Made by a program: the position numbers and the translations under genes
From: Rhodococcus sp. IITR03
GTDB lineage: Bacteria; Actinomycetota; Actinomycetes; Mycobacteriales; Mycobacteriaceae
Direction of reading: 5' to 3'
Assembly (NCBI GenBank): GCA_001017865.1
Contig: LATQ01000001.1
Location: 1,337,486-1,342,830, forward strand
Length of the DNA stretch: 5,345 nucleotides
Part shown: in pieces, positions 1 to 5,345 of the stretch
Layout of the letters: every line of letters begins with the position of its first letter
Numbering within the stretch: the first letter of the stretch is position 1
The notes under the pieces: generated by a model
Databases searched by the model: none
Seen by the model: the letters and a program-made list of their open reading frames with translations, nothing else
What the model was told of the DNA's origin: nothing

Positions 1-1
1 G

Positions 2-280
2 GCCGTCGCCGACTTCCTCTCCGTCCTCGCCCACGCCGACACCGGCTACGCCGCCCGTGCGACCGGCACCGACGAGGTCGTCGCCCTGCTCGCCGCCACC
101 GTCGCGGCGCTGAGCGGTTTCGACGTCCGCGAAGCCCTCGCGACTCCCGACGTGGCGCGGCTCCGGCGGCTCGTGCCGGAGGCCGCCGCGGCCGTGCGGG
201 AGATCCTGCTGGTCGTCGAGGTCGACGACACCGACGCCGTCGTCCGGGAGCTCGAAGCGCTCGACCTCACCACCGGCTGA
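2..280 (+). CDS. Unidentified protein, C-terminal part only
   Basis: An open frame runs from the left edge to a TGA at 278-280 and gives the last 92 residues of a protein whose start lies outside the window. Third codon positions are almost all G or C, as in a real actinobacterial gene. The fragment is rich in Ala, Val, Asp and Glu and looks helical; it ends in acidic helices (EVDDTDAVVRELEALDL). There is no signal peptide, membrane segment or motif I recognise. It reads without frameshifts, unlike most genes here. It lies 74 nt upstream of pheA on the same strand, but a separate promoter seems to serve pheA, so co-transcription is uncertain. I do not assign a function. The coding call is fairly safe; the identity is unknown. 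Confidence 0.6.
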   Translation, partial: AVADFLSVLAHADTGYAARATGTDEVVALLAATVAALSGFDVREALATPDVARLRRLVPEAAAAVREILLVVEVDDTDAVVRELEALDLTTG

Positions 281-321
281 CACGGAGCCACCGCTCGGGT
301 GTGGTTCACGCAGAGTCCGCC

Positions 322-357
322 TTCCGGTCACGACCGATGCGTAACCTCGTACACGTG
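322..357 (+). promoter_or_regulatory. Candidate pheA promoter, possibly leaderless
   Basis: A TAACCT hexamer (342-347) fits the actinobacterial -10 pattern TANNNT and ends 7 nt before the GTG at 355. Transcription could therefore begin at the start codon itself. No Shine-Dalgarno sequence precedes that GTG, which agrees with a leaderless mRNA, a common arrangement in mycobacteria and rhodococci. A short inverted repeat, CGGTC-AC-GACCG (325-336), lies where a -35 element or operator would be. There is no good TTGACA-like -35. This is inference from pattern only. Confidence 0.35.
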
Positions 358-1274
358 CCACGTATCGCCTATTTCGGACCGTCGGGAACGTTCACCGAGA
401 TGGCCCTCGACCGCTTCGAGAGCCTCGGTGCACTCGACGTGCTCGGCGACGAGTCCGCCGACGTCGAGCGCGTCTCGGCCGCCAGCCCGCCCGCTGCCCT
501 GCAGCTCCTGCGCGACGGGAAGGTCGACGGTGCCGTCGTCCCCATCGAGAGCTCGGTCGAGGGTTCGGTGCCACCCACCATGGATGCCCTCGCTCTCGGG
601 CCGCGCCTGCAGATCGTGTCCGAGGTCGAGCTCGACATCGCGTTCACGGTGGTCACCCGCGAAGGGATCACCCGCGATCGGGTCCGCACGATCGGCGCTA
701 TCCAGTAGCCGCAGCGCAGGTGCGTCGCTGGATCGAGGACCACCTGCCGACGCCGAGGTCGTGACCGCGGCCTCGAACGCGGGAGCCGCCGAGGACGTCG
801 CGTCCGGCAAGGTCGACGCAGCGGTGTCCACCGCGCTCGCCGGACAGCGGCTCGGCCTGTCCGTGCTCGCCGACAAGGTCGCCGATTTCGAGGGCGCCCG
901 CACCCGCTTCGTGCTCATCACGCACGCGTCCGGTGCCGAAACGCACCGGTGTCGACCGCACCTCGGTCGTGCTGCAGCTCCCCAACGAGCCCGGCTCGCT
1001 GGTGCGCGCTGCACGAGTTCTCCACGCGCGGAATTCGATCTGTCGCGCATCGAGTCCCGGCCGACACGCAGGGAATACGCACCTACTTCTTCCACTTGGA
1101 CTGTGTGGGTCACATCGACGACGCGCTGGTCGCCGAGCGCTGCAGGGACTGCACCGCTTCGCGCAGGTGCGCTTCCTCGGATCGTGGCCCGCTGTGTCCG
1201 AACACGGTGTCCCCCCCGTGTCGGACGACGAGGATGCGCGGTGGCTCGACCGACTGCGGCGCGGAGAGGACTGA
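355..1274 (+). CDS. pheA: Prephenate dehydratase (reconstructed across frameshifts)
   Basis: Converts prephenate to phenylpyruvate, with loss of water and CO2, in cytosolic phenylalanine synthesis. The protein is the monofunctional actinobacterial type with no chorismate mutase domain. Reconstructed, it has 307 residues (Rv3838c of M. tuberculosis has about 321). The dehydratase domain is about residues 1-190, with IAYFGPSGTFTE (4-15), VPIESSVEGSVPPTMDAL (62-79) and the catalytic-region motif ARTRFVLI (182-189). The ACT domain, which binds phenylalanine for feedback control, is about 200-280, with NEPGSL (211-216) and IESRPTR (233-239). The GTG at 355 is chosen because it starts right at the family's N-terminus; ATG 337 or GTG 301 would add residues. 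As printed, the frame breaks near 698, 752, 933, 1007, 1036, 1079 and 1138, and stops at 706-708. Every piece is conserved, so I read these as sequence errors. The true stop is TGA at 1272-1274. Confidence 0.88.
1264..1270 (+). promoter_or_regulatory. Ribosome binding site for the histidine phosphatase gene
   Basis: GAGAGGA lies inside the last codons of pheA, 6 nt before the GTG at 1277. It supports that GTG as the start and suggests translation coupled to pheA, whose stop codon ends only 2 nt before it. Confidence 0.55.
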
Positions 1275-1276
1275 GG

Positions 1277-2021
1277 GTGAGCGGCAGATTGATCCTGGCC
1301 CGGCACGGCCAGACGGTGGCGAACGTCGCCCGGAGGCTCGACACGAAACTCCCGGGTGCGGAGCTCACCGAGCTCGGCGTCGAACAGGCCCGCACGCTCG
1401 GGAAGAATCTCGTCGAGCGCGGGCCGTCGCTGCTCGTCGCGTCGCAGGCACTCCGTGCTCGGCAGACGGCCGAGCACGCGGCACCGGCGGTGTCGCTCGA
1501 GACGGTCGTCCACGAGGGCGTGCACGAGGTGCAGGTCGGCGAGCTCGAGGACCGCAGCGACGAGGAGTCGCACAAGCTGTTCATGAAGGTCTACGAGGAG
1601 TGGCACAACGGCGACCTGCGGGCGCGGGTCCCGGGTGGTGAGTCGGCGCTCGACGTGCTCGACCGGTACCTGCCCGTCCTCGAGTCGCTGCGCAGCGACT
1701 ATCTCGACGCCGGTTCGGGGCGACGTCGTGGTCGTCAGTCACGGCGCCGCCATCCGGCTCGTCGCCGCCTATCTCGGCAAGGTGCCGGCGGGTTTCGCCA
1801 TCACCAACCACCTGGCCAACACCGAGACGGTCGAACTGGTGCCGGTGGCCGGTGGTGGCTGGGAGTGCGCGCGCTGGGGTACCTTCTTCGCACCCTTCCA
1901 CGACACCGCGCGTGGCGGTGCCGATGATCCCATGGGTGATGCCGTCCACCTTCCGATCTTTCGAGCGCAAAACATACGGGTATCCTCGGGTCGTCCGTAT
2001 GAAGTAGCGATCGGTAGGTAG
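1277..2021 (+). CDS. Histidine phosphatase family protein (phosphoglycerate mutase-like)
   Basis: Member of the histidine phosphatase superfamily, cytosolic, substrate unknown. It resembles M. tuberculosis Rv3837c, which also follows pheA. Visible catalytic elements, numbered on the corrected protein, are RHGQT (9-13) with the phospho-accepting His10, SQALRARQTA (56-65) with the expected Arg60, GVHEVQVGELED (81-92) carrying the likely acid Glu84, and VVVSHGAAIRL (151-161) with the second His155. The frame shifts by one base in the GGGG run at 1717-1720; removing one G joins the halves. The printed frame closes at TAG 2019-2021, giving 247 residues. Relatives, as I recall them, end in DPMG, which occurs here at about residue 220, and one missing base would place the stop at 1937-1939. 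The extra tail runs into the next gene's promoter, so the shorter end is more likely. It probably shares a transcript with pheA. Confidence 0.82.
1959..1986 (+). promoter_or_regulatory. Candidate promoter of the first TetR gene
   Basis: TATCCT (1981-1986) matches the -10 pattern TANNNT. TTTCGA (1959-1964), 16 nt upstream, is a weak -35. The surrounding bases are clearly more A/T-rich than the flanking genes (for example GCAAAACATAC at 1967-1977), as expected of a promoter. The -10 lies between the arms of an inverted repeat (1973-2001), so a bound repressor would cover it. Assigned by pattern only. Confidence 0.4.
1973..2001. promoter_or_regulatory. Inverted repeat, likely TetR-type operator
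   Basis: CATACGG (1973-1979) and CCGTATG (1995-2001) form perfect 7-bp arms around 15 nt, with extra symmetry at the centre (CC at 1984-1985 against GG at 1989-1990). The 29-bp span and its place, 30 nt before the ATG of a TetR-family gene and over the candidate -10, are typical of an autoregulatory operator. Seen: the symmetry. Inferred: binding by the adjacent regulator. Confidence 0.5.
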
Positions 2022-2022
2022 G
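2014..2022 (+). promoter_or_regulatory. Ribosome binding site for the first TetR gene
   Basis: GTAGGTAGG ends 9 nt before the ATG at 2032. It supports that start over the internal ATG at 2108, which has no comparable site and would remove only the non-conserved N-terminal tail. Confidence 0.5.
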
Positions 2023-2031
2023 TGCGGTTTC

Positions 2032-2667
2032 ATGGGTGCTTCGAGCGACGAGACCGACACCCTCACCAACGGTGAGGCCATCCCGGACTGGCGCATCCTC
2101 GAACCGATGCAGCTCAGTCCCATCCTCACCGCTGCCCTCGACGCCTTCTACGAGACCGGTTTCCACGGCACTTCGGTGCGGGAGATCGCGCGCCGCGTCG
2201 GCGTCACCGTTCCGGCGCTCTACTACCACCACGAGAACAAGGAAGGGCTGCTCATCGCCCTTCTCGAACTCTCGACCAGCGATGTCCTCTCCCGTGCCCA
2301 CGCCGCCGCCGAGGACGCCGACGGCGACCCGGTCCGCAGGCTGTCCAATGTCATCGAGGCAATCGTGCTGCGCATGACCCTGCGGGCCCGACTCGCCGCG
2401 CTCGAAGGCGAGGCCCGCTACCTGAGCCCCGAGAACCGCCAGCGCTACCGCGCGGTGCGCAAGGGCGTCGAGCAGTTGGTGCGGCAGATCGTCGAGGAGG
2501 GTGTCGCCGCGGGCGTGTTCGACGTGGACGATCCCGCCGAGACCACGCGCGCCCTGCTCGGCATGTGCCAGTCGATCCCGCGCTGGTACCACGCGGAGGG
2601 CACGCTCAGCCCCGAGGCCGTCGCGCAGAAGTACGTCGGTATCGCGCTCAAGACCGTCGGGGTCTGA
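2032..2667 (+). CDS. TetR/AcrR family transcriptional regulator
   Basis: A DNA-binding dimeric repressor of 211 residues, and the only complete gene here that reads without a frameshift. After a polar N-terminal tail of about 28 residues comes the TetR helix-turn-helix domain (about 29-75): ILTAALDAFYETGFHGTSVR (31-50), then the recognition segment VGVTVPALYYHHENKEGLL (56-74). The helical ligand and dimer domain follows and ends with MCQSIPRWYHAEGTLSPEAV (about 182-201). That ending resembles actinobacterial TetR proteins encoded beside acyl-CoA or lipid genes, which I note as a weak hint. It has its own promoter and an inverted repeat just upstream, which suggests autorepression. It is convergent with the reductase gene 43 nt downstream, so it is unlikely to act there. 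The effector and target genes cannot be told from the window. Confidence 0.9.
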   Translation: MGASSDETDTLTNGEAIPDWRILEPMQLSPILTAALDAFYETGFHGTSVREIARRVGVTVPALYYHHENKEGLLIALLELSTSDVLSRAHAAAEDADGDPVRRLSNVIEAIVLRMTLRARLAALEGEARYLSPENRQRYRAVRKGVEQLVRQIVEEGVAAGVFDVDDPAETTRALLGMCQSIPRWYHAEGTLSPEAVAQKYVGIALKTVGV

Positions 2668-2686
2668 CGGCCCGGGTCGGTGTCGA

Positions 2687-2720
2687 TCGAAGTTCAGCCT
2701 CGGTCGAAGTTCAGCGGCGG
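2687..2720. repeat. Tandem 17-bp repeat at the reductase 3' end
   Basis: TCGAAGTTCAGCCTCGG (2687-2703) is followed directly by TCGAAGTTCAGCGGCGG (2704-2720), differing at two bases, with a partial third start TCGAAC at 2721-2726. The second copy contains the reductase stop codon (2711-2713, minus strand) and its last codons. The first copy therefore looks like a duplication of that gene's end into the space between convergent genes. It shows no hairpin of terminator strength. Confidence 0.65.
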
Positions 2721-3284
2721 TCGAACCAGATGACCTGTGTGCCGTTGCTGAACTCCTCCCGTGCGGTGACGTCGAATCGGGTGGGGACGAAGTTGCCCGA
2801 CAGCGCCGGGATACCGTCGCCCGCGAGCACCGGATAGCTCTTGAACACCAGCCGGTCGATCTCGTCGACGAGCTGCCCCGCGATGTTGCCGCCGCCGCAG
2901 AGCCAGATGTCCATTCCCTCTTCGGCTTTCAGCGCGCGGACGAGCTCGACCGGATCGGTGTCGACGATCCGGACCTGCGGGTCGTCGACCGGCGCGAGGG
3001 TGCGGGACACGACGTACTGCGTCATGTGGCTGTACGGCTCGTGAGGCCCAGCGAGAGGCCGGTTCGTAGGCGCCGCGCCCCATGATCACCGTGTCCCATT
3101 CCTTGTTCGGTGTGTCGACCGGCATGCCGACCTGTTCGCGGAAGGTCGTGGGAACGGCTTCCGGGTATCTCGCGCTCATCGCCGCTGTCATGTCGTCGCA
3201 GATCGGATAGAAGTCGTACTCCCCGTTCGGCCCGGCGATGTAGCCGTCGAGGGTCACTGCCACGTAGTAGACGAGCTTTCGCAT
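2711..3284 (-). CDS. RibD C-terminal / dihydrofolate-reductase-like family protein
   Basis: A small cytosolic NADPH-type oxidoreductase of the RibD_C/DHFR-like fold; the substrate is unknown. Members of this group are not proven folate or riboflavin enzymes, so no pathway is claimed. The corrected protein has 190 residues, the usual length. It shows VAVTLDGYIAGPNGEYDF (8-25), the opening strand and loop, DTVIMGRGAYEP (64-75), the cofactor-side motif, and IWLCGGGNIAGQLVDEIDRL (126-145), the glycine-rich nucleotide loop. One extra base near 3048-3055 breaks the frame between GAYEPA and AGPHEPYSHM; removing it gives 573 nt exactly. The ATG at 3284 places the conserved MRKLVYYVAVTLDG at the N-terminus; the ATG at 3297 is in another frame. 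Its Shine-Dalgarno site is weak. It is divergent from the second TetR gene and probably controlled by it. Confidence 0.85.
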
Positions 3285-3297
3285 GGTGGACCACCAT
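3283..3297. promoter_or_regulatory. 15-bp palindrome over the reductase start
   Basis: ATGGTGG-A-CCACCAT is a perfect inverted repeat with one central base. It covers the start codon and the -1 to -13 leader of the minus-strand reductase gene. As DNA it could be an operator. As RNA it could pair weakly and mask the start codon, though a one-base loop cannot form without opening the inner pairs. The function is unproven. Confidence 0.35.
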
Positions 3298-3298
3298 T

Positions 3299-3337
3299 CG
3301 TAGTACTATGAGTGAAGTGGTTTGAACGTAGTACTAC
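3299..3337. promoter_or_regulatory. Paired TAGTACTA operators between divergent genes
   Basis: CGTAGTACTA occurs at 3299-3308 and again at 3327-3336, exactly 28 bp apart. Its core TAGTACTA is an 8-bp palindrome, and the second copy extends to GTAGTACTAC (3328-3337). The copies fill the AT-richer space between the reductase start (3284) and the TetR start (3355), so a repressor bound there could block both promoters. TACTAT (3304-3309) could be a plus-strand -10. Repeats like these beside a divergent TetR gene are typical regulator binding sites; binding itself is inferred. Confidence 0.6.
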
Positions 3338-3341
3338 ATAT

Positions 3342-3345
3342 GGAG
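3342..3345 (+). promoter_or_regulatory. Ribosome binding site for the second TetR gene
   Basis: GGAG lies 9 nt before the GTG at 3355. It favours that GTG over the in-frame ATG at 3340, which overlaps the site and has no Shine-Dalgarno sequence of its own. Confidence 0.45.
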
Positions 3346-3354
3346 TGGTGTCAA

Positions 3355-3929
3355 GTGGTTCGGACGAATCCGGAACGGCGACAGGCTTTGCTGGATGCTC
3401 GATCGAGGTGCTGGCGCGTGACGGCGCGCGCGGGTTGACTTTCCGCGCGGTGGACAAGGAGGCCGGGGTCCCGATGGGGACGGCGTCGAACTACTTCGCC
3501 AACCGCGACGACCTGCTCGTTCAGGTGGGTCACCGCTACTACGAGCGGCTCCTGCCCGCCGACGAGGTCATGGCGCAGTCGCAGGCGCCGCAGACCCGCG
3601 AATCCATGATCGAGCTGATGACGGAGGTGGTCGACCGGCTCATCCGGTTCCGCGCCGGCTATCTCGCGCTCCTCGAACTACGCCTCGAAGCCACCCGGCG
3701 ACCCGAACTGCAGGCCCTGCTCACCGAGCGGGTGCGCGCCGACCTGGATTTCAACATCGCCAACTACCGGCACTCCGGCCTGCCGGGCGGCGAGGATGCC
3801 GTCGTGCTGCTCTATCTCGCGTTGAACTGGCTGGTACTCGACCGGCTCACCCTCCCCGGGATCGTCGACGAGGACCGTGTCGCCGAACTGGTGCGGGCGG
3901 CCGTCGAACGCGTGATCCCCGACGCCTGA
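3355..3929 (+). CDS. TetR/AcrR family transcriptional regulator, divergent from reductase
   Basis: A TetR-type repressor of 191 residues after correction. Its start is GTG 3355, giving VRTNPERRQALLDA, a normal TetR first helix. One base is missing at 3399/3400; restoring it joins this to AIEVLARDGARGLTF and the rest of the frame. Without the correction, starts near 3312 or 3346 give an N-terminus with a spoiled first helix. The helix-turn-helix is about residues 8-54, with the recognition part AGVPMGTASNYFANRDDLL (37-55). The C-terminal domain is helical, with RAGYLALLELRLEATRRPEL as its clearest block, and ends IPDA. Placed head-to-head with the reductase and separated by paired palindromes, it very likely represses that gene and itself. 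The ligand is unknown. A strong hairpin follows the stop by 7 nt. Confidence 0.87.
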
Positions 3930-3936
3930 AACGACT

Positions 3937-3977
3937 TCGGTGGATCCGACCCCGCTCAGCGGGGCCGGATCCACCGA
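3937..3977. terminator. Strong bidirectional hairpin terminator
   Basis: TCGGTGGATCCG (3937-3948) pairs perfectly with CGGATCCACCGA (3966-3977). After one A/C mismatch, CCCCGC (3950-3955) pairs with GCGGGG (3959-3964) around a TCA loop, 18 pairs in all. It sits between the convergent second TetR gene (stop 3929) and the hydratase gene (stop 3991), so it can serve both. There is no T tract on the plus strand and only a short one on the minus strand, which is common for actinobacterial terminators. Confidence 0.8.
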
Positions 3978-3990
3978 GATCACCGACCGT

Positions 3991-4767
3991 TCAGCGACGG
4001 AAGTTCGCGGTGCGCTTCTCCTGGAAGGCCGTCACACCTTCGGTGAAGTCGGCGCTGCCGAGCAGGACGAGCTGCCCTTCGCGCTCGCGGGCGAAGGCAT
4101 GATCGAGCTCGGTGAGCGTCGCGTCGTTGATCGCATTCTTCGTCGAAGCGAAGGCGGTCGACGGACCGTCGGCGAGTCGCTGCACGAGAGTCTCCACCGC
4201 ACCGTCGAATTCGTCGTCCGCGTAGACGTCCGCAATGAGTCCGGAGGCCAGCGCTTCACCGGCCGGAAGTCGCTCGGCGAGCAGAGCCATCTTCAGTGCC
4301 CGCGCGCGACCGATCGACGCGGCGACGAGCGCGGACGCCCCGCCGTCCGGCATCAGCCCGACCCGGGTGAAGGCCAGCAGGAAGTATCCCGACTGCTTCG
4401 CGACGGTGAGATCGCATGCGAGAGCCAGTGATACGCCCACGCCTGCGGCTGCACCATTGATCGCTCCGACGACCGCGGGGGAGCGCCCGGATCGCGGCAA
4501 CCGCGCGGTTGGCGGCGTCGATCGTGTCGGCGGAAGGCGGAGCGCTCAGTCGCGACCGGAAAGGTCGGCGCCGGAACAGAACGCGCGGCCGACGCCGGTG
4601 AGCACCGCGACCCGGACGGAGGCATCGTCGGCGTACTTCTCGAAGGCGTCGGCGACCGCGTCGAGCGTCTCGGTCTTCACGGCGTTCATCCGCGAGGGAC
4701 GGTTCAGGGTGACGCGCAGGACGCCGTCGTCGACGGTCGTGTCGACACCGGGCAGGTCGTCGGTCAT
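3991..4767 (-). CDS. Enoyl-CoA hydratase/isomerase family protein, PaaG-like
   Basis: Crotonase-superfamily enzyme acting on an acyl-CoA in the cytosol. Corrected length is 258 residues, normal for the family. Visible are LNRPSRMNAV (21-30), the CoA-binding and oxyanion segment GRAFCSGADLSGRD (60-73), the second oxyanion loop INGAAAGVGVSLALACDL (103-120), and FTRVGLMPDGGAS (133-145). The two crotonase catalytic glutamates are absent: Ser113 and Phe133 stand there by my alignment. Asp141 in the PDGG motif matches the acid of PaaG-type isomerases, so isomerisation is as likely as hydration. One base is missing at 4548/4549, making a false TGA at 4546-4548, and one is extra in the GGGGG run at 4477-4481; they cancel, leaving 777 nt. 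The ATG at 4767 has AGGAGA just upstream. It is the second gene of a minus-strand operon. Confidence 0.87.
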
Positions 4768-4773
4768 GGCTGT

Positions 4774-4779
4774 TCTCCT
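4774..4779 (-). promoter_or_regulatory. Ribosome binding site for the enoyl-CoA hydratase gene
   Basis: On the minus strand AGGAGA lies 6 nt before the ATG at 4767 and overlaps the TAG stop (4778-4780) of the oxidoreductase gene. This fixes the hydratase start and points to translational coupling of the two genes. Confidence 0.7.
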
Positions 4780-5345
4780 AGGGTCGGGACGTCAGGTCGA
4801 GCGCGACCTTGCCGGTTGCGGAACGGTTCTCGAGCGAACGCAGTGCCGCCGGAGCTCGTCGAGGGGATGGAGGGTGGGCTCGGGGACGACGAGCGTCCCG
4901 TCGCGCAGCAGCGGTTCGAGTGCGGCCCACTGCCGCGCCGGGTAGCCGGGGTCGGTACGGAGATACTCGCCCCACCCGGCGCCTACGACCGAGATGTTCT
5001 TGAGCAGAAGACGATTGACCTTCACGGTGGGGATGCTGCCGCCGGTGAAACCGAGAACGACGGCACGTCCACCCGGCGCGAGGCTGCGCAGCTGTCGGTG
5101 AACCGGTCGCCGCCCACGGGATCGAGCACGATGTCCACTCCGCGCCCACCGGTGAGTTCGAGGACGCGGTCCTTGAAACCTCGGCGGGGACGGTGTGGGT
5201 CGCGCGGTTGCCTTGGCACTGCGGCCTTCTCCTCGCTGCTCACCACCGCGATCGTCTCGAGGCCGAGCGCCGCCGCGACCTGCAGTGACGCCACTCCGAG
5301 ACCGCCCGCCGCACCGTGGACGAGGACGGTCTCGCCCGCGGTACC
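4778..5345 (-). CDS. Quinone oxidoreductase-like MDR protein, C-terminal part
   Basis: Medium-chain dehydrogenase/reductase of the zinc-independent NADPH:quinone oxidoreductase type; the substrate is unknown. The start lies beyond the right edge, and the window holds the last 190 residues after correction. The Rossmann fold opens with ETVLVHGAAGGLGVASLQVA, which carries the AxxGGxG nucleotide-binding motif. It continues with GGRGVDIVLDPVGGDRF, then KVNRLLLKNISVVGAGWGEY, and ends GKVALDLTSRP before TAG at 4778-4780. No zinc-ligand cysteines are seen in this part. Five single-base losses are needed, near 5216, 5205, 5180, 5090 and 4853; the first three together restore the frame, and conserved blocks lie on both sides of each. 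It precedes the hydratase with 10 nt between stop and start, so the two form an operon, perhaps for acyl-CoA or aromatic-CoA breakdown. Confidence 0.8.

Noticed and set aside
46..309. Long minus-strand frames opposite real genes, such as 46-309, 328-1584 and 1801-2592
   Set aside because: They lie opposite genes with clear family motifs, are Ser/Arg/Ala-rich low-complexity products, and have no supporting start sites. GC-rich DNA produces such frames by chance.
1031..1036. EcoRI site GAATTC in pheA as a possible cloning junction
   Set aside because: The dehydratase ACT domain continues across it after removal of one base, so there is no sign of two joined fragments.
690..1140. Programmed frameshifting or recoding in pheA
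   Set aside because: Seven shifts in both directions, without slippery heptamers or a downstream structure shared between them, do not fit any programmed mechanism. Sequence errors explain them more simply.
299..1927. A single 542-residue plus-strand protein joining pheA and the phosphatase
   Set aside because: Only parts of it match the two families, and the rest is out-of-frame Ser/Arg-rich sequence. It exists because indels connect the frames, and it is not a real fusion.
2654..2670. CCGTC-N7-GACGG as a terminator after the first TetR gene
   Set aside because: It has only five pairs, overlaps the stop codon and has no T tract. It is too weak to call, and I see no other terminator before the reductase stop.
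2032..3929. The two TetR genes plus reductase as a mobile or resistance cassette
   Set aside because: There are no terminal repeats, integrase, transposase or base-composition change, and codon use matches the neighbours.

Overview
This is GC-rich actinobacterial chromosomal DNA. Rhodococcus or a close relative (Nocardia, Gordonia) fits best. The reasons are the strong G/C bias at third codon positions, GTG starts, and a pheA gene followed 2 nt later by a histidine-phosphatase gene, a pair also found in Mycobacterium (Rv3838c-Rv3837c, from memory). I see no tRNA, rRNA, CRISPR array, insertion sequence or phage gene. No stretch over 300 bases lacks a gene.

Layout. Plus strand: the 3' end of an unrecognised gene (2-280); pheA, prephenate dehydratase (355-1274); a histidine-phosphatase / phosphoglycerate-mutase-like gene (from 1277); and a TetR-family regulator (2032-2667) behind its own promoter and a likely operator. 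Minus strand: a RibD C-terminal/dihydrofolate-reductase-like oxidoreductase (2711-3284). It is divergent from a second TetR regulator on the plus strand (3355-3929), and the space between them holds two identical TAGTACTA palindromes. A strong hairpin (3937-3977) separates this pair from a minus-strand operon. That operon is a zinc-independent quinone-oxidoreductase-like gene (4778 to beyond the window end) followed by an enoyl-CoA hydratase/isomerase-family gene (3991-4767).

The main caution is sequence quality. Six of the eight genes can be read through only by assuming small frameshifts: about seven in pheA, one or two in the phosphatase, one in the reductase, one in the second TetR gene, two in the enoyl-CoA hydratase and five in the oxidoreductase. 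Across every shift the family motifs continue in another frame, and several shifts lie in G or C runs. The simplest reading is base-calling errors in an unpolished sequence, not a run of pseudogenes. The reconstructed proteins have normal family lengths (307, about 220-247, 190, 191, 258 and at least 190 residues).

How the genes may work together. pheA makes phenylpyruvate for phenylalanine synthesis, and the phosphatase is probably co-transcribed with it. The second TetR protein very likely controls the divergent reductase and itself. The oxidoreductase and the PaaG-like hydratase/isomerase form a small acyl-CoA or aromatic-CoA operon. The first TetR regulator may belong to lipid or acyl-CoA control, but its target is not visible. 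I found no convincing new biological system. The most useful leads are the two candidate operator regions and the hydratase that lacks the crotonase glutamates.
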